Shown: piece after piece, positions 45,681 through 56,260 of the stretch
Layout of the letters: each line of letters starts with the position of its first letter
Numbering within the stretch: the first letter of the stretch is position 1
Assembly (NCBI GenBank): GCA_021802115.1
Contig: JAKABA010000002.1
Location: 57,294-121,293, forward strand
Source of the DNA: a bacterium
GTDB taxonomy: Bacteria; Chloroflexota; Dormibacteria; UBA8260; Bog-877
Direction: 5' to 3'
DNA: 64,000 nucleotides
The notes under the pieces: generated by a model
What the model was told of the DNA's origin: nothing
Databases searched by the model: none
Seen by the model: the letters and a program-made list of their open reading frames with translations, nothing else
Position numbers and translations under genes: made by a program

Positions 45681-46391
45681 ATGTTGGTGATCCCGGCCAT
45701 CGACCTTCTCGCGGGCGGATCAGTCCGTCTGGTCCAGGGCCGCTACGACCGGGTGCTCAGCTACGGCGCGGACCCCCTGGACCTGGCCGAGCGCTACCGC
45801 GCGCTGGGGGCCCCTTGGTTGCATGTGATCGACCTGGAGGGCGCCCGGGCCGGACATTGGGTCAACCTGGCACGGATCTCTGAGATCGCGGCGGCAGCCG
45901 GCGTGCCGGTGCAGGCGGGCGGCGGGGCCCGAGATCGGCAGGGCGTGGAGGCAGCCCTCTCCCACGGAGTTCAGCGGGTGATCATCTCCACCGCAGCCCT
46001 GGCCGACGGCCACCTTCTGGAAGCCCTGGTGCGCGACTTCCAGGACGCGATTGTGGTCAGCCTGGACGTTCGCCACGGCCGTCTGCTGGCCCGCGGCTGG
46101 CTCGCCGACACCGGGCAGGAGCTGGTGGAGGCGGCCCGGCGGATGGTCGATTGTGGGGTGCGCCGGCTGGTGCACACCGACACTCTGCGCGATGGCACCA
46201 TGGCCGGGGCCGACCTGGTTGGACTGGGCCAGCTGCTCCCCCTCGGAGCTTCGATCATGGTCGCGGGCGGGATCGCTGACTACCGCGACCTGGAGCGACT
46301 GCGGGACTCGGGAGCCGAGGCCGCGATCGTGGGACGCGCTCTGTCGGAGGGCAGTCTGGACCTGGCCCGGGCCCTGGAGATCGCGGCGTGA
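45681..46391 (+). CDS. hisA: Phosphoribosylformimino-5-aminoimidazole carboxamide ribotide isomerase
   Basis: 236 aa TIM barrel. MLVIPAIDLLAGGSVRLVQGRY carries the first catalytic Asp, and HVIDLEGARAG, PVQAGGGARDRQ, VSLDVRHGRLLARGW, HTDTLRDGTMAG and IMVAGGIADYRDL follow in canonical order. There is no sign of the dual PriA-type specificity that can be judged by eye. ATG start with AAAGGG upstream. It is divergent from the rest of the pathway and overlaps the PHP phosphatase gene (GTGA). Confidence 0.95.
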   Translation: MLVIPAIDLLAGGSVRLVQGRYDRVLSYGADPLDLAERYRALGAPWLHVIDLEGARAGHWVNLARISEIAAAAGVPVQAGGGARDRQGVEAALSHGVQRVIISTAALADGHLLEALVRDFQDAIVVSLDVRHGRLLARGWLADTGQELVEAARRMVDCGVRRLVHTDTLRDGTMAGADLVGLGQLLPLGASIMVAGGIADYRDLERLRDSGAEAAIVGRALSEGSLDLARALEIAA

Positions 46392-47236
46392 GCGAGCGGG
46401 TCTCCGGGGCCACCCCCGCCGTGGCGACGGGGGCCGACCTGCACGTGCACTCGGAGTGGTCCTGGGACGCCATCGATGGCTCGATGGAGGAGAGCTGCCG
46501 GCTGGCGCTCGCCGCCGGTCTCAAGGCGGTCGCCTTCACCGAGCACGCCGACTACTCCGCCCTGGCCGGTGGCACCGAGCTCGACGCGGTCGGATACCTG
46601 GAGTGCCTCGACCGCTGCCGCCGGAAGTTTCCCGCTCTCAAGGTCTGGAGCGGCGTGGAGTTGGGGGAGCCCCACCGGTTCCCAAGCCGAGCCGGCGACC
46701 TTCTGAACGCCGGCCGATTCGACTTGGTGCTGGGAGCGGCCCACTGCATCGAGGCCCCCGGGGGTCTGATGGACCTCAGTCAGCTGGCCAACTCCGACAG
46801 GGACTCTCCCGATGCCATCATGCGCGCCTACTTCCAGGAGTTGCTGGATCTGCTTCACGGGCAGGTGGAGTTCCATGTCCTCGCCCATCTCGAGTATCCC
46901 AAGCGCTATTGGCCGGCGGGGTGGCCGCCGTATCGGACCCAGGACTACCGCGCCGAGCTCCAGGCGGTGCTCGCCGCGGCGGTCGAGAGAGGTGTGGTCC
47001 TGGAGTTGAACACCAGTGCTGGGATCGACCCGATCCGGGGTCTGTGCCCCAGCCCCGAGGTGGTCGGTTGGTGGCGCCAGGCCGGTGGCAGGGCGGTCTC
47101 GCTGGGCAGCGACGCCCACCGCCCGGATCGCCTGGGGGCCGGTTTCAGGGTGGCCAGGGAGGTGCTGGAGGGTGCCGGCCTGGTGGCCTCGGATGTCCGT
47201 TGGGGGCTTTGGAGTGAGCCGTTCTGCAAACCCTGA
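46388..47236 (+). CDS. PHP-domain phosphatase, probable histidinol-phosphatase
   Basis: 282 aa. Metal ligands of the PHP fold are visible: DLHVHSEWSWDA, FTEHADY, WSGVELGEPHR, GAAHC, HVLAHLEYPKRYW, ELNTSAG and GSDAHRPDRLG. Overlap with hisA and the absence of a HisN domain on HisB make it the likely histidinol-phosphatase (HisJ/HisK class), the only step not otherwise encoded here. The assignment by context is strong but not proven by sequence alone. Confidence 0.85.
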   Translation: MSERVSGATPAVATGADLHVHSEWSWDAIDGSMEESCRLALAAGLKAVAFTEHADYSALAGGTELDAVGYLECLDRCRRKFPALKVWSGVELGEPHRFPSRAGDLLNAGRFDLVLGAAHCIEAPGGLMDLSQLANSDRDSPDAIMRAYFQELLDLLHGQVEFHVLAHLEYPKRYWPAGWPPYRTQDYRAELQAVLAAAVERGVVLELNTSAGIDPIRGLCPSPEVVGWWRQAGGRAVSLGSDAHRPDRLGAGFRVAREVLEGAGLVASDVRWGLWSEPFCKP

Positions 47237-47586
47237 CAAATGCGACATGGGACTGAGGGCCACCGATCGAGGCGGTGGGCTCCGGGACGATCCCGGTTCG
47301 GCGGCCGGAGCGGTGTCGACATCGTCGGCGGATAGCCGCTCTCGACCAGGCCTCGCAGCCATGGCGTCAAGGACCCTGGCCGCTCCCGCAGACAAGGAGG
47401 GCGCGGGTTCCGTCCCTGGCACCGGGGCGCTGTCGGCCGCATTCGCGCGGGCGATCCTCGCCGGTGCGGTTCGCCATCTGGAGCAGCGCCACGCGGCCGA
47501 CGCCGACCGCAACGTCGGCGGGCGGTAGGCCGCGGCCGGATGGCTGGCCCAAGCCCGGTCGGTCTCGAACCAGCCATCACTCGTCG
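47237..47586. other. Non-coding stretch
   Basis: About 350 bases between two converging genes. No gene, T-tract hairpin or repeat was recognised. Confidence 0.45.
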
Positions 47587-48972
47587 CTAGCCCAGCGCCG
47601 GTGCGCTGCCCAGGTCGCCCACGCCGCCGGTGGGAGCGTCGATTGGCTCCGGGGGCGGGATGGGATGGTGGAGCTCGAACACCTCCTCGTTGAAGATCAG
47701 CCGGTCCCCTGCCTCCAACTCCTTGTCGGTCATGCGCAGGGGCACGAAGAGTGCGATCGCCTTGAGGATGCCGAACGTCATGCCTCCGGAGTAGGCGGTG
47801 ACCACCAGCAGGCCGAACACCTGCACCAGCAACTGGTGGGCATTGCCAAAGATGAGCCCACCCACCGACACCCCCGCGGAGCCGCCCACCCCCAGGTAGA
47901 CGATCATGGCCGGGTTTGCGATCAGACCGACCATGACACCTCCTACCGCGCCCGCCAGAAAGTGGGTGTGGACCACGCCCAGGGTGTCGTCAGCCTTGCG
48001 GAACGGCCACTTCTCGCTGAGCCGGTTCATGGTGAACCAGGGAATGGACGCCCCCAGCAGCCCGATCAGGATGGCGCCGGTGCCGTCCACGTAGCCGGCG
48101 GCGGGGGTGATCGCCACCAGGCCGCAGATCATGCCGTTGATGGCCCCCACCACCGACAGTTTCCGGTTGACCATCATGTCCAGGAAGAACCAGGCCAGCA
48201 GCGCCACCGCGGTGGCCAGGTTGGTGTTGAGCACGGCCGCCGCGGCGTCGCCGTTGGCGAAGTACGGGTCGCCGCCGTTGAAGCCGTTCCAGCCCAGCCA
48301 GAGGATGCCCGCGCCGGCCACCGCCAGCAGCATGTTGTTGGGCTTGAAATCGCGCTGATCCTTGAGCACCCTCGGGCCCACCACCAAGGCCGCGACGAAG
48401 CCCGAAATCCCGGCGGCGACGTGGATGACGTAGCCACCGCTGTAGTCGACCACTCCCAGCTGGGACAGCCAGCCCCCGCCCCAGACCATGAAGGCGTTGA
48501 CACTGTAGACCAGCAGGGACCACACCGGCACGAAGATCATCCACGCGCGCAGGCTCATCCGCCCGAAGATCGCCCCCGCCAGGATGATCGGGGCGATGGC
48601 CGCGAACACGAACTGGAAGTAGATCAGCGATGAGCCCGGGATGGTGAACGCCGGCATCAGGCCCTTCAGGAGAGGAATCGACGCCCGGCCCTCCTCGGTG
48701 AGAGCGCCCAGGACCGGCTGGGGAATGCCAACCACGCTCCCCAGCCAGGGGTGGCCAAAGCCCATGTTGAAGCCGGCCAGCACCCACACCACCATCACCG
48801 CCGCAAAGGCGTAGATCGCCATCATGGCCGAGCTGACTGCCCACTTGCGCTTGACGAGCCCTCCGTAGAGGATCGCCAAGCCCGGGATCGACTGCAGGCC
48901 CACGAAGGTGGCGGCCGTCAGCTGCCATGAGTTGTCGCCGGGGCTCAGGAAGGATGAGGAGGGGATGTACAC
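47587..48972 (-). CDS. amt: Ammonium transporter
   Basis: 461 aa, about eleven membrane helices. Family signatures are SIPGLAILYGGLVKRKWAVS, the twin-histidine channel residues in DYSGGYVIHVAAGISG and VVHTHFLAGAVGG, and LLAVAGAGILWLGWNGFNGG. The cytoplasmic C-terminal tail is short and proline-rich. It imports ammonium. No glnK gene lies next to it. The start is GTG, preceded by TGAGG, so this gene uses a Shine-Dalgarno sequence. Confidence 0.94.
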   Translation of the reverse strand: MYIPSSSFLSPGDNSWQLTAATFVGLQSIPGLAILYGGLVKRKWAVSSAMMAIYAFAAVMVVWVLAGFNMGFGHPWLGSVVGIPQPVLGALTEEGRASIPLLKGLMPAFTIPGSSLIYFQFVFAAIAPIILAGAIFGRMSLRAWMIFVPVWSLLVYSVNAFMVWGGGWLSQLGVVDYSGGYVIHVAAGISGFVAALVVGPRVLKDQRDFKPNNMLLAVAGAGILWLGWNGFNGGDPYFANGDAAAAVLNTNLATAVALLAWFFLDMMVNRKLSVVGAINGMICGLVAITPAAGYVDGTGAILIGLLGASIPWFTMNRLSEKWPFRKADDTLGVVHTHFLAGAVGGVMVGLIANPAMIVYLGVGGSAGVSVGGLIFGNAHQLLVQVFGLLVVTAYSGGMTFGILKAIALFVPLRMTDKELEAGDRLIFNEEVFELHHPIPPPEPIDAPTGGVGDLGSAPALG

Positions 48973-49149
48973 CGAGTTTTCCTCAGCAGGCTGGGCTGCA
49001 TCAGGGGTTGCTGCTCACGGTTTCGGCAATGATCCCGGTTCCGCATCCGCCCGTCATCGTGTTCGGGACACAAAACCATGGCATCCTGATAGGTGCACTA
49101 CCACGACGCGAGCAGGGCGGCGGCCGCCCGGCGGGACCGCCCCGGAGGC

Positions 49150-49773
49150 CTACAGCCGGTGCTGGTCGAGCGTGACCGGGAGCAGCTCGGAGCGCGTCTC
49201 CTCGAAGGCCCGGATCGCGGCCTCCTGGCTGAGCGCCATGGCGATGGGATCCCGGCCGCTGAGCAGGCAGTCACGCCAGAATGGCTCGATGTCGAAGCCG
49301 GCGACGACCCCACTTCGGTCGCTCACCTGCTGGAGCGTGAGGTCGATGGTCAGGCGGTAGCCGTCGCGACGACGGGTGCGCTCCAGCAGCGTCTCCATGG
49401 TGGCCTCCGAGAGCCGCACTGGCAGCAGCCCGTTGGCAAGGGCGTTGGTGGTGAATATGTCGGCGAACGAGGCCGCCAGCACGGCTCGAAACCCGTATCC
49501 GGAAAGGGCCCAGGCGGCATGCTCGCGGGAGGATCCGCAGCCGAAGTTGCGCCCGGTCAGAAGCACGCTCGCGTCCCGGTACGCGGGGTGGTTGAGTTCG
49601 AAGTCCGGGCGCGGCTGGCCCGACTGGTCGTAGCGCCAGTCGAAGAAGCAGGAGTCCCCATAGCCGTCGCGCTCGGTGCGCTTCAGGAACTGTTTGGGAA
49701 TGATCTGGTCGGTGTCGACGTCGTCCAGGCTGAGGGCAGCGCAGAGGCCATCGTGCAGCGTGAAAGCATCCAT
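49150..49773 (-). CDS. leuD: 3-isopropylmalate dehydratase small subunit
   Basis: 207 aa swivel domain. DDVDTDQIIPKQFLKR, FFDWRYDQSGQPRPDFELNHPAYRDA, and NFGCGSSREHAAWAL are canonical. With LeuC it isomerises isopropylmalate, and citramalate derivatives when CimA feeds the pathway. It lies 12 bases after leuC and has GGGGTCGGG upstream of its ATG. It is the last gene of the minus-strand operon. Confidence 0.96.
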   Translation of the reverse strand: MDAFTLHDGLCAALSLDDVDTDQIIPKQFLKRTERDGYGDSCFFDWRYDQSGQPRPDFELNHPAYRDASVLLTGRNFGCGSSREHAAWALSGYGFRAVLAASFADIFTTNALANGLLPVRLSEATMETLLERTRRRDGYRLTIDLTLQQVSDRSGVVAGFDIEPFWRDCLLSGRDPIAMALSQEAAIRAFEETRSELLPVTLDQHRL

Positions 49774-49785
49774 TTGCCCGACCCC

Positions 49786-51246
49786 TCAATTACCGATGGC
49801 AGCGGCGGAAGCCAGCCGCCGTACATCCACGAAGTGGCCGTAGAGGGCGGCCGCTGCCGCCATCGCCGGGCTCACCAGATGGGTCCTGCCGCCGGCTCCC
49901 TGGCGGCCCTCGAAGTTGCGGTTGGAGGTGGACGCGCACCGCTCCCCGGGTTGGAGGATGTCCGGGTTCATGCCCAAACACATTGAGCAGCCGGCCTCGC
50001 GCCACTCGAAACCGGAGGCCTGGAAGATCCGGTCCAGCCCTTCGGCCTCGGCGGCCCGCCTGACCGTTCCCGACCCCGGGACCACCATGGCCCGGACCCT
50101 GGGGTGGACCCGCCGACCGGCCGCGACCGCGGCTGCGGCGCGGAGGTCCTCCAGCCGGCTGTTGGTGCAGGAGCCGATGAAGACCCGGTCGATCGGGATG
50201 TCCTCTATGGCGGTGCCCTCGGTCAAGCCCATGTAGGAGAGGGCACGCGCCGCTGCGGATCGCTCCGCCTCGTCGAGGAGATCGGCCAGCCAGGGGACCC
50301 GGCCCGTGACCGTCGCCACCATCGCCGGAGTGGTGCCCCAGGTGACGTAGGGCGCGAGTTCCGCGGCCCTGACTTCGACGGTGCGGTCGAAGACCGCCCC
50401 TGGGTCGCTGGCAAACTGCAGCCAGCGCTCCGAGGCGCGCTCAAAATCGGCGCCGGCGGGCACTCCGGGGCGCCCCGCCAGGTAGCTCACGGTGGTCTGA
50501 TCCGGCGATACCAGACCGGCTCTGGCTCCGGCCTCAATTGTCATGTTGCACAAAGTCATACGGCCCTCCATCGAGAGCCGGCGGATGACCTCGCCGGTGT
50601 ACTCGATCACCGATCCCTGGCCTCCGGACACGCCCAGTCGCCCGATTGTGCCAAGGGCCACGTCTTTGGCGGTGACCCCGGCGGGCAGGTGGCCATCGAC
50701 GCGGACCTCGAGGGTGGGGGATGGAGCCTGCCAGAGGCACTGGGTCGCCAGCACCTGTTCGACCTCGGAGGTGCCGACCCCGAACGCGAGAGCGCCGAAG
50801 GCCCCGTGCGTGGCGGTGTGGGAATCGCCGCAGACAACGGTCATGCCGGGCTGGGTCATGCCCAGCTCCGGCCCGATCACGTGGACGATGCCCTGACGCC
50901 GGTCATTCAGGTCCAGCAGGGGGATTCCCGCCGTGGCACAGTTCTCCGAGAGCTGTCGCAGCTGTTCGCGGCCGATTGGGTCTGGAGTTGGCCGGCTGCG
51001 CTCCCAGGTGGGCACCAGGTGGTCCATGACCGCCAGGGTGAGATCGGGTCGACGAACCGCCCGTCCGGATCGGCGCAGCCCGGCGAAGGCCTGGGGGGAG
51101 GTGACCTCGTGCACCAGATGCAGGTCCACGTAGAGGAGCACGCGCTTATCCAGGTCGCCGCTGACCCCATGTGACTCCCAGATCTTGCGGTAGGCGGTGC
51201 GAGCCGCCGACCCCGTCGAGGTGGCGGGGGAAGATTGAGCTTCGAT
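49786..51246 (-). CDS. leuC: 3-isopropylmalate dehydratase large subunit, probable ATC start
   Basis: 486 aa if it starts at the ATC at 51246. Aconitase-type enzyme; cluster cysteines are in [11 protein letters not shown] and [12 protein letters not shown], and [23 protein letters not shown] is canonical. The first standard start codon, GTG at 51141, would cut off the conserved N-terminal segment [17 protein letters not shown] that precedes [19 protein letters not shown]. In frame upstream there is no ATG, GTG, TTG or CTG; an AAGGAG lies eight bases before ATC, and a stop overlaps the AAGGAG. An ATC start is therefore inferred. Confidence 0.9.
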   Translation of the reverse strand: MEAQSSPATSTGSAARTAYRKIWESHGVSGDLDKRVLLYVDLHLVHEVTSPQAFAGLRRSGRAVRRPDLTLAVMDHLVPTWERSRPTPDPIGREQLRQLSENCATAGIPLLDLNDRRQGIVHVIGPELGMTQPGMTVVCGDSHTATHGAFGALAFGVGTSEVEQVLATQCLWQAPSPTLEVRVDGHLPAGVTAKDVALGTIGRLGVSGGQGSVIEYTGEVIRRLSMEGRMTLCNMTIEAGARAGLVSPDQTTVSYLAGRPGVPAGADFERASERWLQFASDPGAVFDRTVEVRAAELAPYVTWGTTPAMVATVTGRVPWLADLLDEAERSAAARALSYMGLTEGTAIEDIPIDRVFIGSCTNSRLEDLRAAAAVAAGRRVHPRVRAMVVPGSGTVRRAAEAEGLDRIFQASGFEWREAGCSMCLGMNPDILQPGERCASTSNRNFEGRQGAGGRTHLVSPAMAAAAALYGHFVDVRRLASAAAIGN

Positions 51247-51262
51247 GGCTTCGACTCCTTAA

Positions 51263-52885
51263 TCAGGCGCTGCTAGCGAGGCGGTCCGACTCGGCGGCGT
51301 GGCGGGTCACCCATTCGTAGCTGTCGACCAGTGCCAGCGCCGAGGCGTGCAGGATGTTGGGCGAGCAACCGACGGTGGTCCAGATCCGGTCGCCGTCACT
51401 GGAGTCGATGCTGACGCGCACGGTGGCTCCGGTGCCGTGATCGCCATCGATCACCCGCACCCGATAGTCCACCAGCTGGACCCCGGCCAGGACCGGAAAG
51501 TGGGAGGTCAGCGCCCGTCGCAGCGCTCCGTCCAGCGCTTCCACCGGGCCGTTGCCGGTGGCCGCCGTGTGCACCAGCGTGGGGCCGACCCTCACCTTGA
51601 CGCTGGCGTCGACCTGGTGCGCGGCGTCCGCCGTCTGCAGCGAATCCTGGTCGTGCGCCACCACCAGTGACTCCTGGAGCGCGAACGGGGCAGCATCGCC
51701 CGGCAGAGCGCGCGCCACCAGCAGCTCGAATGAGGCGTCGGCGTCCTCGAACGCCCAGCCCGCCCCCTCCAGCTGCTTGAGCCGCTCCACGATGGCGCCG
51801 CGTGCTTGCGGGTCGAGGTCGTCGAGCCCCAGATCCCGCAGCTTGGCGGACACATTGCTGCGGCCGCTCTGGTCGGAGACGACCGTCCTGGTCTGATTTC
51901 CGACCTGGGCGGGATCGATGTGCTGGTAGGCCCGGGGATCGCGGGCCACTCCCTGGGCGTGCAGGCCCGCCTTGTGCAGAAAGGCGGCCGGCCCCAGATA
52001 GGGCCGCTGGGGCTCGGGGGTTCGGTTCACCATCGAGTCGAACAGGCGCGACACCGCCACCAGCTCACCCAGCGCCGCGGGGGCCAACACCGCCAGGCCG
52101 CACTTGAGCTGGAGATTGGCGGCGATCACCAGGAGATCGGCGTTGCCGCACCGCTCACCGCTGCCGTTGATGGTGCCCTGGACCATGCGGGCGCCACTGG
52201 CGACCGCGGCCAGGGAGGCTGCCACCGCCACCCCGGTGTCGTTGTGGCAGTGAATCCCCAGGCGGTCGCCGAGGCGAGTCCGGGCAGCCGCCACCACGTG
52301 GGCGACCTCCTCCACCAGGCGGCCGCCGTTGGTGTCGCACAACACCACCCAACTGGCGCCGCCGCTGAGCGCGGCCTCGGCGGCCGCCATGGAGTAGCCC
52401 GGATCCTGGGCGTTGCCGTCGAAGAAGTGCTCGGCATCGAAGACCACCTCGCGCCCCTGCGCCACCGCGTGGGCGACGGAGTCGTGAACCATGCGCAGGT
52501 TCTCCGCACCGGTGGTCCGGAGCACGGTCTCCACCTGCCACAGGGAAGCCTTGCCGACCAGGGTGACCACCGGGGTGGCGGCCACCAGGGCCGCCGCCAG
52601 GACCGGGTCGGAGTCAGCCCTGGCCCCGGGGCGACAGGTCGAACCGAAGGCGGCCAGGCGGGCGTGTGGCAGAGGTGCGTCTCGCAGGCGCTCAAACACG
52701 GCCGTGTCGCGGGGGTTGGCCCCGGGCCACCCGGCCTCCACGTAGTGGACGCCCAGCCCGTCCAGGCTGGCAGCCACGCGCAGCTTCTGCTCCACGCTGA
52801 GCTGCATGCCGAAGCCCTGCATGCCGTCCCGCAGGGTGGTGTCGTAGAGGACCACCGAATCCCGGGTACCGAGTTCCGCGCTCAC
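51263..52885 (-). CDS. cimA: Citramalate synthase
   Basis: 540 aa. It condenses pyruvate with acetyl-CoA to citramalate, giving 2-oxobutyrate for isoleucine without threonine. The HMGL-like barrel begins [24 protein letters not shown], with [21 protein letters not shown] and the metal motif [14 protein letters not shown]. The CimA-typical [25 protein letters not shown] is present. The last about 130 residues form the LeuA-type regulatory dimer domain. The GTG at 52885 overlaps the leuB stop. Its position between leuB and leuC fits use of LeuBCD in the isoleucine route. Confidence 0.93.
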   Translation of the reverse strand: MSAELGTRDSVVLYDTTLRDGMQGFGMQLSVEQKLRVAASLDGLGVHYVEAGWPGANPRDTAVFERLRDAPLPHARLAAFGSTCRPGARADSDPVLAAALVAATPVVTLVGKASLWQVETVLRTTGAENLRMVHDSVAHAVAQGREVVFDAEHFFDGNAQDPGYSMAAAEAALSGGASWVVLCDTNGGRLVEEVAHVVAAARTRLGDRLGIHCHNDTGVAVAASLAAVASGARMVQGTINGSGERCGNADLLVIAANLQLKCGLAVLAPAALGELVAVSRLFDSMVNRTPEPQRPYLGPAAFLHKAGLHAQGVARDPRAYQHIDPAQVGNQTRTVVSDQSGRSNVSAKLRDLGLDDLDPQARGAIVERLKQLEGAGWAFEDADASFELLVARALPGDAAPFALQESLVVAHDQDSLQTADAAHQVDASVKVRVGPTLVHTAATGNGPVEALDGALRRALTSHFPVLAGVQLVDYRVRVIDGDHGTGATVRVSIDSSDGDRIWTTVGCSPNILHASALALVDSYEWVTRHAAESDRLASSA

Positions 52886-53967
52886 CGGGGGGCCTTCGAT
52901 GCCAGCTGGGCCAGGATCGCGGCGGTGACCGAATCTGTGCTCCCGGATCCGCCCAGGTCGGGAGTCAGGGGGCCGTTGGCGAATACGAACGCCAGGGCAT
53001 CCTCGACCGCCCCTGCCAAGTCTTCTCGAGCCAGGCTCAGCCGCAGCAGCATGGCGGCGGTGGCGATGGCGCCAAGAGGGTTGGCGATGCCGCGACCGGC
53101 CAGGTCGGGAGCGGAGCCGTGCACCGGCTCGTACAGCCAAGGGCCATCGCTCCCGCCGCTGGCGGAAGGCAGAACGCCGAGGGTGCCCACCAGCGCCGCC
53201 GCCTCGTCGGTGAGGATGTCGCCGAAGAGGTTCTCGGTCACCACCACGTCGAATGCCCTCGGGTCCAACAGCAGCCGCAGGGCGAAGCTGTCGACCAGGC
53301 AGTGCTCCAGGGCCACATCGGGGAACTCCTCGGCGACCTCGGAGACCACCTCACGCCACAGCCTGGAGGTCGCCAGCACGTTGGCCTTGTCGACGGAGGC
53401 CACCCGTTTGCGGCGCCCTCGAGCCGCCATGAAGGCGACCCGGGCCACCCGCTGAATCTCGGCCTCGCCATATTCGATGGTGTCCACCCCGCGGCGTCGG
53501 GGACGGATGCCTGCCACCCCCTGGGGACGGCCGAAGTAGGCGCCCCCGGTGAGCTCCCGGACGAACAGGATGTCGGCCCCCCTGACCCTCTCCGGTCGCA
53601 GCGGGCTGTAGCCCTCGGCACCCGGCCACACCCGGACCGGGCGCAGGTTGGCGAACGCTTCCAAGCCTCGCCGGAGCGCCAGCAGTCCCGCCTCGGGCCG
53701 CTCCACTCCGTGGTCCCAGGCGGGTCCGCCGACCGCGCCCAGCAAGACTGCGTCGGCCGCCCTCGCGGCCGCCAGGGTGGGGGCCGGCAGCGAGCTGCCA
53801 ACGGTGTCGATGGCGGTTCCGCCGATCAGATGGTGGGCCACTTCGAGGGTGATGCCGCCCCGGTCGAGGGCTGCCTGCAGCACCCTGATGGCGGCGCCTG
53901 TAACCTCCGGTCCGATGCCGTCACCGGCCACCACCACCAGTTTGAGGGTGGTCGTTGGCACGCTCAA
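52882..53967 (-). CDS. leuB: 3-isopropylmalate dehydrogenase
   Basis: 361 aa. VVVAGDGIGPEV, LLGAVGGPAWD, NLRPVRVWPGAEG, RELTGGAYFG, SVDKANVLATSRLWRE, VVVTENLFGDILTDEAAAL and EPVHGSAPDLAGRGIANP are the family blocks in order. It oxidises isopropylmalate and probably also methylmalate from the citramalate route. TTG start overlapping the leuA stop (TTGA); GTG two codons later is an alternative. Confidence 0.95.
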   Translation of the reverse strand: MSVPTTTLKLVVVAGDGIGPEVTGAAIRVLQAALDRGGITLEVAHHLIGGTAIDTVGSSLPAPTLAAARAADAVLLGAVGGPAWDHGVERPEAGLLALRRGLEAFANLRPVRVWPGAEGYSPLRPERVRGADILFVRELTGGAYFGRPQGVAGIRPRRRGVDTIEYGEAEIQRVARVAFMAARGRRKRVASVDKANVLATSRLWREVVSEVAEEFPDVALEHCLVDSFALRLLLDPRAFDVVVTENLFGDILTDEAAALVGTLGVLPSASGGSDGPWLYEPVHGSAPDLAGRGIANPLGAIATAAMLLRLSLAREDLAGAVEDALAFVFANGPLTPDLGGSGSTDSVTAAILAQLASKAPR

Positions 53968-55202
53968 ACCGGCCCTACCACCGGGGGGGTGTGGTAGCTG
54001 TGCACCTCGCCGACGATTCGCACCAGGGTGTCATCGGCCACCTCCTTGGTGGAGTCAGCCACCTCCAGGAAGCGGGCCCAGACCGCAGCCATCTGCTCCG
54101 GCGGCACCGCCACTCCGATCCGGTCCAGGCGGTGGGCCAGGGCGTGGCGGCCGGAGCGGGCGGTGAGCACTATCTGGGTCTCGCCGGCGCCGACGTCCTC
54201 AGCCGCCATGATCTCGTAGGTGCGGCGGTCGCGCAGCATTCCATGCTGATGGACGCCGGAGGCGTGGCTGAAGGCATTGGCGCCCACCACCGGCTTGTTG
54301 GGAGCCACCACCATGCCGGTCAGCTCGGCCACCAGGCGACTGCTCGGTACCAGCTCCTGGCTCCTGATGTTGTCGCCGAACCCAAGCACCGGGCGGCGCA
54401 CCCGCAGGGCCATGACCACCTCCTCGATGGCGGCATTGCCGGCCCGCTCGCCGATCCCGTTGATGCAGCCCTCGACCCGGCGGGCTCCGGCGCCGATCCC
54501 GGCCAGGGAGTTGGCAGTCGCCAGTCCCAGGTCGTCGTGGCAGTGGACGCTGACCAAGACCCGGTCCATGCCGCGCACCTCGCGGCGAACGGTGGCCACC
54601 ATGGCGGCAAACTCGTGGGGCAGGCAGTAGCCCGTGGTGTCAGGCAGGTTGATCACCCCGGCTCCGGCGTCGACGGCGGCCTGCACCACTTCACACAGGT
54701 AGTCGAGGTCGGCCCGGCCGGCGTCCTCGGGCGAGAACTGCACCGTCCCGCACAGGGAGCGGGCGTAGGCGACCCCCTCGGCGGTGCGGGCGAGCACCTG
54801 GGCCCGGTCCAGCCCCAGCTTGTGGGTGATGTGGACGTCGGAGACGCTTATGAAGACATGGATGAGGGCCCGCCCGGCGTCTCGGACGGCCCTGTGGACG
54901 GCGTCGATGTCGCTGCGCACCGCCCGAGCCAGTCCGGTGATCGCCGGACCCTCGACCTCCCTGGCGATCTGCTGCACCGCCTGGAAGTCGCCCGGGGACG
55001 AGGCCGGGAACCCAGCTTCGATCACGTCGACTTGCAGCTTGGCCAGCTGCCGGGCGATGGCGAGCTTGGCAGCCGGGTGAAGGGTGGCTCCGGGGCACTG
55101 CTCACCGTCCCGCAGGGTGGTGTCGAAGAACTCCACCACCTCCTCGGTCCGAGGGTCGCGCTCGGCTACATCCGGGGTGCCGTCGTTGGCCGCCGCGCTC
55201 AT
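53964..55202 (-). CDS. leuA: 2-isopropylmalate synthase, short form
   Basis: 412 aa. [32 protein letters not shown], the metal motif [32 protein letters not shown] and [17 protein letters not shown] are typical of LeuA rather than homocitrate synthase. It ends soon after the second catalytic domain. The C-terminal leucine-binding LeuA dimer domain of about 110 residues, present in most LeuA proteins, is missing, so classical leucine feedback inhibition is unlikely. The ATG overlaps the ilvC stop (ATGA); the longer open frame is ilvC sequence read out of frame. Confidence 0.9.
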   Translation of the reverse strand: MSAAANDGTPDVAERDPRTEEVVEFFDTTLRDGEQCPGATLHPAAKLAIARQLAKLQVDVIEAGFPASSPGDFQAVQQIAREVEGPAITGLARAVRSDIDAVHRAVRDAGRALIHVFISVSDVHITHKLGLDRAQVLARTAEGVAYARSLCGTVQFSPEDAGRADLDYLCEVVQAAVDAGAGVINLPDTTGYCLPHEFAAMVATVRREVRGMDRVLVSVHCHDDLGLATANSLAGIGAGARRVEGCINGIGERAGNAAIEEVVMALRVRRPVLGFGDNIRSQELVPSSRLVAELTGMVVAPNKPVVGANAFSHASGVHQHGMLRDRRTYEIMAAEDVGAGETQIVLTARSGRHALAHRLDRIGVAVPPEQMAAVWARFLEVADSTKEVADDTLVRIVGEVHSYHTPPVVGPV

Positions 55203-56257
55203 GACTGAACGGCCGCCGCCGGCTCCGCGGTGGCCTGGGCCATGGCGGCTTCCGTGGGGACTTTCGCCACCGGCCGGATCCACGGCATCTGGGAGCGCAG
55301 CCGCTGCCCGACAGCTTCGATGGGATGGCTGGACTCCGCCGCTCGGCGGGCCAGGAACTGGCCCCGGCCGGAGCGGTTCTCGTCAATCCAGTGCTCGGCA
55401 AAACTACCGTCTTGGATTCTGCCCAGGACCTCCCGCATGCGCTCACGCACATGGTCGTCGATGATCACCGGGCCGCTCACGTAGTCGCCGTACTCGGCGG
55501 TGTCGCTGACGCTGTAGCGCATCAGCGACAGCCCACCCTGGTAGATCAGGTCAACGATCAACTTGAGCTCATGAAGGCACTCGAAATAGGCGAGCTCGGG
55601 TTGGTATCCGGCGTCGGTGAGGGTCTCGAAGGCGGCCTTCACCAGCGCCGACACCCCCCCGCACAGGACCGCCTGCTCGCCGAAGAGATCAGTCTCGGTC
55701 TCCTCCTTGAATGTGGTCTTGAGGACCCCGGCCTTGGTGCTGCCCAGCCCTCTGGCGTAGGCAAGGGTGCGCTCCAGGGCGCGACCGCTGGGGTCCTGAT
55801 GGACCGCCAGCAGGGCGGGGCAGCCGATGTCATCCTTGAACAGGGCCCGGACCATGTGCCCGGGCGCCTTGGGGGCGACCATGGCCACGTCGCAGTCGCG
55901 TGGCGGCGTCACCGTCCCGTAGTGGATCGAGAAGCCGTGGGCGAAGAGCAGCAGGCATCCGGGCCGGAGCGCCTCGGCCAGGCCGGAGGCGAACAGGGCC
56001 GCCTGGTCGTGGTCGGGGATGAGCACCATCACCACGTCGGCGTCGGCCACCGCGCTGACCGGGTCGGAGACCTCGAAGCCATCGGCCACGGCCTGGGCGC
56101 GGCTGGCGCTGCCTGGCCTCAGGCCGACCCTCACCGGATAACCGCTGTCGCGCAGATTCTGGGCGTGGGCATGACCCTGGCTCCCATATCCCAGGATCGT
56201 GACCCGCGCTCCTGCGAGCGCGGCCGGGTCGGCGTCGGCGTCGTAGTACATCTGCAT
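55199..56257 (-). CDS. ilvC: Ketol-acid reductoisomerase (class I)
   Basis: 352 aa. The Rossmann domain has [19 protein letters not shown] and [10 protein letters not shown] for NADPH. The knotted domain has [18 protein letters not shown] (magnesium acid residues), [17 protein letters not shown] and [10 protein letters not shown]. It converts acetolactate and acetohydroxybutyrate. The tail is slightly longer than the usual 330 residues and alanine-rich. Confidence 0.96.
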   Translation of the reverse strand: MQMYYDADADPAALAGARVTILGYGSQGHAHAQNLRDSGYPVRVGLRPGSASRAQAVADGFEVSDPVSAVADADVVMVLIPDHDQAALFASGLAEALRPGCLLLFAHGFSIHYGTVTPPRDCDVAMVAPKAPGHMVRALFKDDIGCPALLAVHQDPSGRALERTLAYARGLGSTKAGVLKTTFKEETETDLFGEQAVLCGGVSALVKAAFETLTDAGYQPELAYFECLHELKLIVDLIYQGGLSLMRYSVSDTAEYGDYVSGPVIIDDHVRERMREVLGRIQDGSFAEHWIDENRSGRGQFLARRAAESSHPIEAVGQRLRSQMPWIRPVAKVPTEAAMAQATAEPAAAVQS

Positions 56258-56260
56258 CGG

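Noticed and set aside
45674..45883. Leaderless ATG at 45674 as the true start before hisA
   Set aside because: It lies seven bases after TTATCT but is out of frame with hisA and would read through the gene in a non-conserved frame; the hisA ATG at 45681 has AAAGGG upstream.
47275..48633. Long plus-strand frame opposite amt
   Set aside because: Histidine/glutamine/arginine-rich antisense shadow of the ammonium transporter.
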